This document shows positions 1 to 7,851 of a stretch of DNA of 64,000 bases, one piece after another. Below the pieces are notes generated by a model, which was not told the DNA's origin, did not search any database, and was given only the letters and a program-made list of their open reading frames with translations. The stretch lies in contig JBFWNN010000025.1 of NCBI GenBank assembly GCA_050251035.1, forward strand, positions 11,374 to 75,373, written 5' to 3'. Made by a program: the position numbers and the translations under genes. How positions within the stretch are numbered: position 1 is the stretch's first letter; every line of letters begins with the position of its first letter. This DNA comes from Taklimakanibacter sp050251035. GTDB taxonomy: Bacteria > Pseudomonadota > Alphaproteobacteria > Rhizobiales > Aestuariivirgaceae.

Positions 1-48
1 GACCACGAGGAGCTGGCGCGCGAATTCGATGATGGTTGCGTTGTGCAT
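1..48 (-). CDS. N-terminal fragment of an unidentified protein, cut by the left edge
   Basis: Only 16 codons are inside the window, reading MHNATIIEFARQLLVV. The start is supported by a strong ribosome binding site, AGGGAGG, five bases upstream of the ATG. The gene continues to the left of the window and cannot be identified from this stretch. Confidence 0.55.
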   Translation of the reverse strand, partial: MHNATIIEFARQLLVV

Positions 49-202
49 GCCGACCTCCCTGTTTTTCGGTTGATGGCGAGACTATGCAAGGCGAATGAGT
101 CGAGAATATTGCAGTCGGAAGGCGAGATGATTTTTTATGTTGCGGATTTTACTGAAATGCGCGGCGCATGTATCGTGCGAAGCGAAATAGTTTCCGGTCA
201 TG

Positions 203-224
203 AAAAAAGCCGCTGTGAAGCGGC
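203..224 (-). terminator. Rho-independent terminator after the small gene at 309-494
   Basis: On the minus strand a 6-bp stem (GCCGCT/AGCGGC) with a 4-base loop is followed at once by six T residues (positions 208-203). It lies about 85 bases past the stop codon of the minus-strand gene at 309-494, so it probably ends that transcript. Confidence 0.7.
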
Positions 225-237
225 CCACTCGTTCCGG

Positions 238-258
238 CCCTCCCCGGAATGGGGAGGG
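238..258. other. Perfect 8-bp GC-rich hairpin
   Basis: CCCTCCCC and GGGGAGGG flank a 5-base loop. The hairpin lies between the small minus-strand gene and its T-tailed terminator and has no T-run of its own. It may strengthen termination or protect the transcript 3' end; the role is not shown by the sequence. Confidence 0.45.
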
Positions 259-308
259 ACTCATCGTGAGAAAGGTAGCGTGTGACCCTTTCTGCTCCAG
301 CCGTCAGA

Positions 309-494
309 TCAGCTGAGATGCGGCGACTGCATCGTGGTCAGCGCCGACTGGATGCGGCGCCAGTTCGCGGCCGCCTCGCGATCGCCCTTGGCTTCGCACG
401 CCGTCGCCCGCTGGGCGGCTTCCAGCACGGCCCGTTCGCCGCGCACTTCATGAAGTTGTCGCGCATAGTCCAGGATTTCGAGAGCTTGCATCAT
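309..494 (-). CDS. Small hypothetical protein (61 aa)
   Basis: I do not recognise a named family. The product is a short, charged, largely helical protein beginning MMQALEILDYARQLHEVRGE and carrying Ala, Arg and Glu throughout, with no signal peptide or membrane segment. The start was chosen because GGAG lies six bases upstream of tandem ATG codons; an in-frame upstream start at 533 lacks such a site. A T-tailed terminator follows at 203-224. It is a free-standing gene downstream of the thioesterase on the same strand. Confidence that it is a real gene comes from the start signal, terminator and protein-like composition, not from homology. Confidence 0.55.
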   Translation of the reverse strand: MMQALEILDYARQLHEVRGERAVLEAAQRATACEAKGDREAAANWRRIQSALTTMQSPHLS

Positions 495-594
495 CTCATC
501 TCCATAAGAGGCCGTCCCTGGAGACCCGGACAATCAAAGGAAAATGCGCGCAGAATGTGGCGAAGCGCTATTTAATTGACGCGCTTCCATATCG

Positions 595-1083
595 CTATTT
601 CTTCTTCTTCGGGATGCCGATGCGGTGGCCGACCTGCGGGGGGACCGGCAGAGCGGCATGCGCTTCATGCATCGCCTTGATGTTGGCGAGCACGTCAGGC
701 GGAAAGGGCGTCGACTTGCGGATGTTCATGTCGACATGGATGATGATGATCTCGATGGTGGCGGCGATCCAGCCCTCCGTCGCCTGGCGCATCTGCACGA
801 AATAGTGCAGGCGCTTGGCGTCGTAATCGAGAAACTGGGTCTCGACCCTGACGCTGTCGCCCGCATGCAGCTCGCGCAGATAGGTCAGATGCACCTCGAG
901 GGTGAAGAAGGAGCAATTGGTCTCTTTCGCGTAAGGGCCGCCGAGGCCGATGGCCTCCATGGCCTCGTCGCCCGCCCGGTCGAAAAGCACATTGTAGTAA
1001 GCCATGTTGAAATGGCCGTTATAATCGGTCCATTGATCCTCGACCTTATGGACGGAGCTCACGAAAGGGGCAGGGTAGGTCAT
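595..1083 (-). CDS. Hot-dog fold acyl-CoA thioesterase (4HBT family)
   Basis: The 162-residue product has the single hot-dog domain length of 4-hydroxybenzoyl-CoA-type thioesterases, which hydrolyse acyl-CoA to acid and CoA in the cytoplasm. The N-terminal region contains WTDYNGHFNMAYYNVLFDRA (residues about 18-37). This resembles the motif whose Asp and Asn-Gly-His contribute to the active site, followed by the long hydrophobic helix. The pattern resembles betainyl-CoA thioesterases linked to carnitine degradation, but no carnitine genes are adjacent, so the substrate is open. The C terminus ends in four lysines. The gene is divergent from the FAD oxidase at 1155, with a 71-bp gap that must hold both promoters. 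Confidence 0.8.
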   Translation of the reverse strand: MTYPAPFVSSVHKVEDQWTDYNGHFNMAYYNVLFDRAGDEAMEAIGLGGPYAKETNCSFFTLEVHLTYLRELHAGDSVRVETQFLDYDAKRLHYFVQMRQATEGWIAATIEIIIIHVDMNIRKSTPFPPDVLANIKAMHEAHAALPVPPQVGHRIGIPKKKK

Positions 1084-1154
1084 CGGCCTCGAGAAATTTG
1101 CACTTGGGGCTTGTTGGTTTAGAAGCGATAGCAGGGACTTATCACGGATGACAA

Positions 1155-2546
1155 ATGCGAGCTCTTAAGAAGAACAGCGTGACCCAGGCGGTGGCCGAGG
1201 TCAAAGCGATGCTTGGCGACCGCCTCTCGACCGCCCCGGCGGTACGCGAGCAGCACGGCAAGGACCAGACCTGGGCGCCGGGCGCGCCGCCCGATGCCGT
1301 CGCCTTCGTCAAATCGACGGCCGAGGTGCAGCGCATCGTCGCCATCTGCTCCCAATATGAGACGCCGGTGATCGCCTATGGCACGGGCACCTCGCTCGAG
1401 GGCCACTTTTCCGCCCCCTATGGCGGCATCTCGGTCGATCTCTCGGCCATGAACCAGGTGCTGGAGGTCAATGCCGAGGACCTTGACGCGAGGGTCGAGG
1501 CCGGGGTGACGCGCAAGGCGCTCAACACCCATCTGCGCGACAAGGGACTGTTCTTCCCCATCGATCCCGGCGCCGATGCCAGCATCGGCGGCATGGCGGC
1601 GACCCGCGCCTCGGGCACCAATGCGGTGCGCTACGGCACCATGCGGGAGAATGTCCTCAACCTGACGGCGGTGCTCGCCAACGGCGAAGTGGTCCATACC
1701 GCCAAGCGGGCCAAGAAATCCTCGGCCGGCTACGATCTCACCCGCCTCCTGGTCGGCTCGGAGGGCACCCTCGGCATCATCACCGAGGTGGGGGTGAGGC
1801 TCTATGGCATACCCGAATCGATCGCCGCCGGCGTCTGCCCCTTTCCCTCGATCGAAGCGGCCTGCCAGACGGTGATCCAGACGATCCAGCTCGGCATCCC
1901 GGTGGCGCGCATCGAGCTCGTCGACGAGGAGCATGTGAAGGCCTTCAACGCCTATTCCAAGATCGACCTCAAGGTGGCGCCGACGCTGTTCGTCGAGTTC
2001 CACGGCACCCAGGCCGGCACCGCCGAGCAATCGGAGCTGTTCGGCGCCATAGCGGAGGAGCTGGGCGGCGGGCCCTTTGCCTGGGCGACCAAGGAAGAGG
2101 ACCGGCAGCGCCTCTGGCAGGCCCGCCATGACGCCTTCTGGGCGACGAAATCGCTGATGCCTGGCAAGGAGGCCTTCGCCACCGACGTCTGCGTGCCGAT
2201 CTCGCGGCTCGCCCAATGCGTGACGGAGACCCAGGCCGATCTCGCCGCCAACGACCTCTATGGGCCGATCGTCGGCCATGTCGGCGACGGCAATTTCCAC
2301 GTGGTGCTCTATTGCGACCGCGCCGATGCGGAAGAGCTCAAGCGGGTGAAGGGCTTCTATGACCGCCTCATCCGGCGGGCCATCGCCATGGAGGGAACCT
2401 CGACCGGCGAGCATGGCATCGGCTCGGGCAAGATGGCGTTTCTAGAAGTGGAACATGGGCCCGAGGGCGTGGCCGTGATGCGGCAGATCAAACAGGCCCT
2501 GGACCCCAAGAATATCCTTAACCCGGGCAAGATTGTCGCCTTATGA
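1155..2546 (+). CDS. FAD-binding oxidoreductase, GlcD / D-lactate dehydrogenase type
   Basis: A 463-residue flavoprotein of the vanillyl-alcohol-oxidase fold, typical in length for cytochrome-linked D-2-hydroxyacid dehydrogenases (D-lactate or glycolate oxidation). The PCMH-type FAD domain is visible as YGTGTSLEGH (near residue 76) and a region with IDPGADASIGG then NAVRYGTMRENV (residues about 135-165) that holds the FAD pyrophosphate. The C-terminal domain ends with GEHGIGSGK (near residue 418) and the usual DPKNILNPGKI tail. The electron acceptor is probably cytochrome c or quinone. It is divergent from the thioesterase and followed after 44 bases by the AsmA gene. Glycolate versus D-lactate specificity cannot be decided here. 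Confidence 0.88.
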   Translation: MRALKKNSVTQAVAEVKAMLGDRLSTAPAVREQHGKDQTWAPGAPPDAVAFVKSTAEVQRIVAICSQYETPVIAYGTGTSLEGHFSAPYGGISVDLSAMNQVLEVNAEDLDARVEAGVTRKALNTHLRDKGLFFPIDPGADASIGGMAATRASGTNAVRYGTMRENVLNLTAVLANGEVVHTAKRAKKSSAGYDLTRLLVGSEGTLGIITEVGVRLYGIPESIAAGVCPFPSIEAACQTVIQTIQLGIPVARIELVDEEHVKAFNAYSKIDLKVAPTLFVEFHGTQAGTAEQSELFGAIAEELGGGPFAWATKEEDRQRLWQARHDAFWATKSLMPGKEAFATDVCVPISRLAQCVTETQADLAANDLYGPIVGHVGDGNFHVVLYCDRADAEELKRVKGFYDRLIRRAIAMEGTSTGEHGIGSGKMAFLEVEHGPEGVAVMRQIKQALDPKNILNPGKIVAL

Positions 2547-2590
2547 TCGCCGCGACTGCCTGCCATGGGTAGGGCAGCGACAGGTACTGA

Positions 2591-5500
2591 ATGAAGCTGT
2601 GGAAATCGCCCGTCCTGTATTTCGGGATCGCGCTCGTCTTGGCGGTCGCGGCAGCCTTCATTGCGCCCTATGTCATCGACTGGGGCAGCTACCGCATGGC
2701 CATCGAAAGCTATGGCAGCAAGATGACGGGCCGCCAGGTGACGGTGCGGGGCGACATTTCCGGCCGGTTCTTTCCCTGGCCCAAACTCTCGATCGGTGAC
2801 GTGAAAGTGGCCAATCCGGCGGGCGCCTTCGTGCCGGATTTCATCACCGCGGAGGAAGTGGACGTGCGCATGACGCTCGCCGGCCTCCTCGGCGGCGAGA
2901 TCAGGGTCGAGTCCATCGAGGTCGTCCGGCCGGTGGTCGCCTTCGAGCGGCTCGATTCGGGCCAAGGCAGCTGGCATCTGAAATCCGCCGCCGGCCCCGA
3001 CGAGATGCGCTTCATCGACCGGATCAGGCTCGATCAAATCACCGTGAGCGACGGCGTGGTGCATCTGATCGACAATCGCCGCGCCGGGCGCGCGACCATC
3101 ACGGGCGTCAATGCGACGCTCGCGGCGCAGAACATCGCCGGGCCCTGGCGGATGCGCGGCACCGCGGCCTATCGCGACCGGCCGGTCGAGATCGCGGTCA
3201 ATACTGGCGGCTGGACGCCGGAGGCCCCGTTCAAATTCGGCTTCCGCCTCGCCTCCGCCGACGGCTCCGGCCTCGTCTACCAGTTCGACGGCGCCAATGA
3301 CGGCAATCACGTGACTGGCAACCTCAAGATCCAGCCGGCGGCCAGCAGCGACGGCCGCAGCGATCCCGAAGGCCAGCTCAGGCCGCTGGTGATGACGGCG
3401 GACGTGACGTCGGATTTCGACACGGTGGCGCTCGACAAGATCGAGATCGCGCCGCGCGACGGGACGGGCGAGGGTGCCAATCTGCTCACCGGCAGCGCCG
3501 AGGTGAAGCTCGGGGCCAGCGTCGCGCTGAAGGCGGACCTGAAAGCCACGCGCTTCGATCTCGATGCCGTCGCCGGCGCCAAGGCCAGGAGCCTGGCACG
3601 CGAAGGCGGCGGGCTCGCTCTGCTCGAAAACGTCCTCGCCATCATGCCGGACGGCGTCGACATCAAAGGGTCGCTCGGCGTCACGTCGCTCATCGTCGGC
3701 GGCGAGGCGCTCGACAATGCCAGGCTCGCGGTCGAGATGGACGGCGAGGCGATCCGGATCAAGGAGCTGTCGGCCGGCATGCCCGGCCAGGCGCGCGGCC
3801 TGTTCAGCGGCGTCTTCCTGGTGACCGATTCGGGCCCGCAGCTGGCGGGCGACCTCGCCGGCGAGGCCGCGAACCTGCGCGACTTCCTGTCCTGGGCCTG
3901 GCCCGAGGGCCGCGCGGACATCGCGCGGATCTGGACCGGCAGCCGCGGCCGCTTCAAGCTCGAGACCCGCCTCGATGCGACGAACGAGCAACTGCGGCTG
4001 CAGGAGATGAACTACCAGATCGACGAATCGCTGGGCAGCGGCGGGCTCATCATCGGCTTTGGCGAACGGCCGTCCTTCGATGTGAGGCTCGACGCCTCGG
4101 CGCTCGACGTCGACCGCTTCATTCCCAACGGCATCGGCGGCGGCGGCTGGGTCGACACCGCGGGCCTCATCGCGCAATGGGCGAAGAGCAACGATCTCAG
4201 GGTCACGCTGCAATCCGGCAAGATGCTGCTCAACGGCGTCGATGCCCGCGACGTCGCCGTCGACATCGCGGCTCTCGACGGCAGCATCGACCTCAAGACC
4301 ATCGAGATCGGCAATGTGGGCGATGCCAGGCTCGAGGTCACCGGGCTCCTCGCCCCGACCGAGACCGGGAGCCGGGGCACGGTCTCGACCAGCGTCACGG
4401 CGGACGACCCGCGCAGCCTGCTGCAGCTGCTCGGCCTCTATCCCAAGGACAGCGACCCCGTCTGGTCCGGGGCCCTGGGCAAGACCGATCTCACCATCAC
4501 CGCCGACCTCAAGCCCGACGAGCAGGGCCAGGCGGCGAACTACCGGGTCACCGGCAAGACCGGCGAGCTCGACATCGACGCCACTCTGGCCGCGGCCGGG
4601 CAAGGCGATCTCCTGGCGAGCGAGATCAGCGGCGCCGTGACCTTGCGCAGCGCCATGGGGGCGGGCCTCCTCAAGCTCATCGGCATGCGGCCGGCGGCCG
4701 ACCAGGGCGGCGCCGGCAGGCTCACTCTGACGCTCACCGGATCGCTGGCCAACGGGCTGGTCGCCGATCTCGAAAGCGAGGTGTTCGGCGCCAAGGGCCA
4801 GTTCCAGGGCAAGTTCCTGCGCACCGACGGCGTCCTCACCGGCACGGGGCGCGGCGGGGTCTTCAGCGAGCGGCCGGACGACCTCTTCCTCGCGGCGGGC
4901 ATTGCCGGCTATGCCGGCGGACCCTTGTCGGTCGAATCCGATATCGAGATCGCGGGACCCAAGGTCTCGTTCCCCGACATGCAGGGCTTCGCGGCGGGCG
5001 CGCCGTTCAAGGGCACACTGGCCGTGGAGGGCGGCAAGCGGATCAAGGGCGAGTTCGCGACCGGCCCCGTGTCCTTCGCGCGGCTGTTCGGCCTCGTCTT
5101 CATGCCGTGGGACGGCCGGCCGACCGATCCCGAGCTGCCTTTCGCCAGCCTGCCGCCGGGCCGCCTCACCGGCGAATTGTGGATCAAGCCCGACCATCTC
5201 GAAGTGTTCGACGGGCTCACCGTGAAGGAGACACAGGTCGGCATCAGCGCCGGACCCGAGGAAATCCGCCTCGCGGCGTTCGGCAAGAGCGATCTCGGCG
5301 GCGATGTCGCGATCGAGATCGGCGCCAAACCGCAAGGCGGCGGCAAGACGGTGGACGGGCGTCTCGTCCTGCCGATCGATCTCGGCCGCAGCCTCAAGGA
5401 TGCGACGGGCGGCCAGGTTGCGTCCGGCCTGGTCAAGCTTTCGGTGAAAGCTTCGGGCAGCGGACGCACGCCGGGCGCCGTCCTCGCCAGCCTCGAGGGC

Positions 5501-7405
5501 TCCGGCAGCTACGACGTGTCGGGACTGGCGCTCGCCAACATCAATGCCGAGCGCTTCGTCGAGCTGGCCAGAGCCGCGACGACGGGAGAGCAGCTGAAGG
5601 CGGCCTTCGCCGCGCTCGGCGCCGACGGCGCCATCAGCCTTGGCGCGGCGACGGGTATCCTCAAGATCGAGGAGGGGACGGCGACCATGCCGGCCTTGGC
5701 ACAGGTCTCGGGCGTAGCGGAGAACACGCTGGCCCCCAGGATCGATCTCCCTGACGGGCGGCTCGACGCGGTGCTCCAGGTCAAGCTCAAGGGGCTCGAC
5801 GATCAATCGCAGTTCGGCGTCACCTATAGCGGCCGGCCCAATGCGCTGACGCGCTTCGTCGATATCGCGGCGCTGGAATCGAAGCTCGGCTTCGGCGTGG
5901 TGGAACGCACACTGAAGGAGCTGGAGAAACTGCAGTCGGAGCAGCAGAAGTTCCTGGACGAGGAAGACCGCCAACGGCGCGAGGACGAAGCGCGGCTCGA
6001 AGCCTATAACGAACAGCGCCGCGAGTTGCAGCTGCGCGCCAGGGAAGTCGATGCGCACCAGCGGGTGCGCGCCGAGGCGGCCGAGACGGCCAAGACCGAG
6101 CTCGATGAGGCCATAGCGGAAGGGCGCGCCATCAACCGCCAGGAGCTGCAGCGCCGGATCCGCGAGCGGCAGGTCCATCGTGTCGTCCGGCGCCAGGAAG
6201 AGCTGGCGCGCCTCGCCAAGGAAGAGGCGGAGCGCAAGGCGCAGGAAGAGGCGGCCCGGCAGGCGCAGGAAGACGCCGAGCGCAAGGCGCAAGAGGACGC
6301 GGCGCGGCAGGCGCAGGAAGCGGCGGAGCGCCAGGCGCAGGAAGAAGCCGCCCGCCAGGCGCAGGAAGAGGCGGAGCGCAAGGCGCAGGAGGAAGCGGCG
6401 CGGCAGGCGCAGGAAGAGGCTGACCGTCAGGCCCGGGAAGCAGCGAGCCGCAAGGCGCAAGAGGACGCGGCGCGGCAGGCGCAGGAAGAGGCCGAGCGCC
6501 AGGCGCGCGAAGAAGCGGCCCGGCAGGCGCGGGAAGAGGCCGACCGTCAGGCCCGGGAAGAAGCGACCCGCCAGGCGCGCGAGGAAGCAGCCCGGCAGGC
6601 GCAGGAAGAAGCCGACCGCCAGGCGCGCGAGGAAGCGGCCCGGCAGGCGCAGGAGGAAGCCGACCGTCAGGCCCGGGAAGAAGCGACCCGCAAGGCGCAA
6701 GAGGAAGCGGCCCGCCAGGCGCAGGAAGAAGCCGACCGCCAGGCGCGCGAGGAAGCAGCTCGTCAGGCCCAGGAAGAGGCCGACCGCAAGGCCCGCGAAG
6801 AGGCGACCCGCAGAGCGCAGGAAGAAGCGGCCCGTCAGGCACAGGAAGAAGCCGACCGCAAAGCGCAAGAGGATGCGGCGCGGCAGGCGCAGGAAGAGGC
6901 GGCGCGGCAGGCGCAGGAGGAGGCCGACCGCAAGGCCCAGGACGAGGCGGCAGTTCGCCGTGCGCAGGAAGAAGCCGAGCGCAAGGCGCTGGAAGATATG
7001 GTGCGCAAGGCGCAGGAGGATGAGCAGGCGGCCATCTCCGACCCGGCCGGCAGCAAGCCGGCCGAGAGCGCTCTGCCCGATGCCACAGCACTTTTGCCAC
7101 CACCGACACAGTCAGAGGCGGAGATTTTCGGACCGCCGCCGCCCAGCAAGACCGACACGGTCGAGCCGCGACCCGCCGTCGAGGAGACAGGAGCCCTCGA
7201 GCCCTCGGAAAACGCCCAGGCGGGTATCGTCCCGCCGCCGCCCAAGCCCAAGCCCAAGCGGCAGCCGGCCAAGGCGCAGACAAAGGTCGATCCCGGGGCG
7301 CCGCTCGTCCTCGTTCCGCCGCAGAAGGTTGCCAAGCCGCCGCGAAAGCGTGAGCCCGATTTCTTCGAACGCCTGTTCGGAAAGATCAAGTCGCAGATCG
7401 ATTAG
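2591..7405 (+). CDS. AsmA-family envelope protein with long C-terminal helical repeat
   Basis: A 1604-residue protein. The N-terminal membrane anchor (residues about 8-28) followed by GRQVTVRGDISGRFFPWPKL is typical of AsmA proteins. These form long periplasmic beta-grooves thought to carry or organise lipids between the inner and outer membranes. Residues about 40-1110 are beta-rich with repeated substructure as in the family. After residue 1115 the protein turns highly charged and helical. Residues 1210-1474 are 33 octapeptide repeats (separate entry), then a Pro-rich and basic tail ends in FFERLFGKIKSQID. The repeat arm makes it longer than most AsmA proteins. Family membership is read from the N-terminal motif and overall pattern. 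Confidence 0.85.
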   Translation: MKLWKSPVLYFGIALVLAVAAAFIAPYVIDWGSYRMAIESYGSKMTGRQVTVRGDISGRFFPWPKLSIGDVKVANPAGAFVPDFITAEEVDVRMTLAGLLGGEIRVESIEVVRPVVAFERLDSGQGSWHLKSAAGPDEMRFIDRIRLDQITVSDGVVHLIDNRRAGRATITGVNATLAAQNIAGPWRMRGTAAYRDRPVEIAVNTGGWTPEAPFKFGFRLASADGSGLVYQFDGANDGNHVTGNLKIQPAASSDGRSDPEGQLRPLVMTADVTSDFDTVALDKIEIAPRDGTGEGANLLTGSAEVKLGASVALKADLKATRFDLDAVAGAKARSLAREGGGLALLENVLAIMPDGVDIKGSLGVTSLIVGGEALDNARLAVEMDGEAIRIKELSAGMPGQARGLFSGVFLVTDSGPQLAGDLAGEAANLRDFLSWAWPEGRADIARIWTGSRGRFKLETRLDATNEQLRLQEMNYQIDESLGSGGLIIGFGERPSFDVRLDASALDVDRFIPNGIGGGGWVDTAGLIAQWAKSNDLRVTLQSGKMLLNGVDARDVAVDIAALDGSIDLKTIEIGNVGDARLEVTGLLAPTETGSRGTVSTSVTADDPRSLLQLLGLYPKDSDPVWSGALGKTDLTITADLKPDEQGQAANYRVTGKTGELDIDATLAAAGQGDLLASEISGAVTLRSAMGAGLLKLIGMRPAADQGGAGRLTLTLTGSLANGLVADLESEVFGAKGQFQGKFLRTDGVLTGTGRGGVFSERPDDLFLAAGIAGYAGGPLSVESDIEIAGPKVSFPDMQGFAAGAPFKGTLAVEGGKRIKGEFATGPVSFARLFGLVFMPWDGRPTDPELPFASLPPGRLTGELWIKPDHLEVFDGLTVKETQVGISAGPEEIRLAAFGKSDLGGDVAIEIGAKPQGGGKTVDGRLVLPIDLGRSLKDATGGQVASGLVKLSVKASGSGRTPGAVLASLEGSGSYDVSGLALANINAERFVELARAATTGEQLKAAFAALGADGAISLGAATGILKIEEGTATMPALAQVSGVAENTLAPRIDLPDGRLDAVLQVKLKGLDDQSQFGVTYSGRPNALTRFVDIAALESKLGFGVVERTLKELEKLQSEQQKFLDEEDRQRREDEARLEAYNEQRRELQLRAREVDAHQRVRAEAAETAKTELDEAIAEGRAINRQELQRRIRERQVHRVVRRQEELARLAKEEAERKAQEEAARQAQEDAERKAQEDAARQAQEAAERQAQEEAARQAQEEAERKAQEEAARQAQEEADRQAREAASRKAQEDAARQAQEEAERQAREEAARQAREEADRQAREEATRQAREEAARQAQEEADRQAREEAARQAQEEADRQAREEATRKAQEEAARQAQEEADRQAREEAARQAQEEADRKAREEATRRAQEEAARQAQEEADRKAQEDAARQAQEEAARQAQEEADRKAQDEAAVRRAQEEAERKALEDMVRKAQEDEQAAISDPAGSKPAESALPDATALLPPPTQSEAEIFGPPPPSKTDTVEPRPAVEETGALEPSENAQAGIVPPPPKPKPKRQPAKAQTKVDPGAPLVLVPPQKVAKPPRKREPDFFERLFGKIKSQID
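6218..7012 (+). repeat. 33 tandem 24-bp units coding EEAxRxA octapeptides
   Basis: Within the AsmA gene the frame encodes 33 consecutive units of the form (Q/R/K)EEAxR(Q/K)A, where x is mostly A, D, E or T. All are eight residues long except one nine-residue unit near 6945. The period is 8, not the 7 of a classical coiled coil. Glu at unit positions 2-3 and Arg at position 6 give i to i+3/i+4 salt bridges, the pattern of a single stable alpha-helix. DNA copies differ by synonymous and D/E/A/T changes, so the array is old or diversified, not a recent expansion. It could still be prone to replication slippage. Confidence 0.9.
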
Positions 7406-7452
7406 TCAGGGGCTGCTGGTGGCCGCGGGACAGACAAGCGGCAAGTAACCGG

Positions 7453-7665
7453 CTAGCTCCGCATCAGCCGGTTCAGCACCCAGACGCGGAGCGCGCTCGA
7501 CAGGTTGCGCTCGCCGCGCTGGCGGTCGATCTCGGCCACCAAGGCCGCGAGCGACTTGTGCTCCGACTGGGCCGCGGATTTGAGCACCGCCCAGAATTCA
7601 GGCTCGAGGGAGAGCGAGGTGCGATGCCCCGCGATCGTCAGAGAGCGCTTGAATTCCTTGGGCAT
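7453..7665 (-). CDS. Ribbon-helix-helix domain protein
   Basis: A 70-residue protein. SLTIAGHRTSLSLEPEFWAV gives the short beta strand and first helix of an RHH fold, and LAALVAEIDRQRG the second helix, as in the RHH_4 family found beside fumC in many Rhizobiales. RHH proteins usually bind DNA as dimers, so a small regulator is likely; the target is unknown. The ATG at 7665 overlaps the stop of the upstream DUF4169 gene (TGATG), and a GTG three bases earlier is also possible; either implies translational coupling. A hairpin with 8-bp arms AACCGGCT/AGCCGGTT (7447-7473) spans its stop codon. Confidence 0.75.
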   Translation of the reverse strand: MPKEFKRSLTIAGHRTSLSLEPEFWAVLKSAAQSEHKSLAALVAEIDRQRGERNLSSALRVWVLNRLMRS

Positions 7666-7841
7666 CACTCGTCGCGCTTGTGCCCGTCGAGATGGCGCAC
7701 GGCGCGGTCCTTCTCCGTCTCGGCCCTGGCGCTCTCGGCCTTGGAGCGGCCGAAACGTTCGCGGTTCTCCTGCGCCTCGAGCTCCTTCTCGGCGCGCGCG
7801 ATGCGCTTGCGGTGGCGCTTGAGATTGACGATCTCGCTCAT
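7665..7841 (-). CDS. DUF4169 family protein (58 aa)
   Basis: The frame reads MSEIVNLKRHRKRIARAEKE and ends HLDGHKRDE. The N-terminal (M)xEIVNLxxxRK motif, the NRERFGRSKAE centre and the LDGHKRD end match the DUF4169 family, whose function is unknown. It is charged, helical and has no signal peptide. The gene starts 10 bases after the fumC stop and overlaps the following RHH gene by one base, so the three form one minus-strand operon. The order fumC-DUF4169-RHH is, from memory, conserved in Rhizobiales. Confidence 0.8.
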   Translation of the reverse strand: MSEIVNLKRHRKRIARAEKELEAQENRERFGRSKAESARAETEKDRAVRHLDGHKRDE

Positions 7842-7851
7842 CGTTCGTCCG

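Noticed and set aside
1119..2414. A 431-codon minus-strand frame opposite the FAD oxidase
   Set aside because: Composition is typical of antisense to GC-rich coding DNA (His, Arg, Gly, Asp rich) and the plus-strand protein is clearly homologous to GlcD-type enzymes.
2357..6868. A 1503-codon open frame on the minus strand opposite the AsmA gene
   Set aside because: It is low-complexity (Arg, Leu, Gly and Phe repeats mirroring the EEA repeats) and has no domains, while the plus strand encodes a clear AsmA protein. High GC and repeat codons keep the antisense frame open.
6180..7448. A 422-codon arginine-rich frame on the plus strand, and a Pro/Leu-rich frame on the minus strand (6132-7283), across the AsmA repeats
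   Set aside because: Both are alternate-frame readings of the 24-bp repeats. Extreme composition and no start signal or family support.
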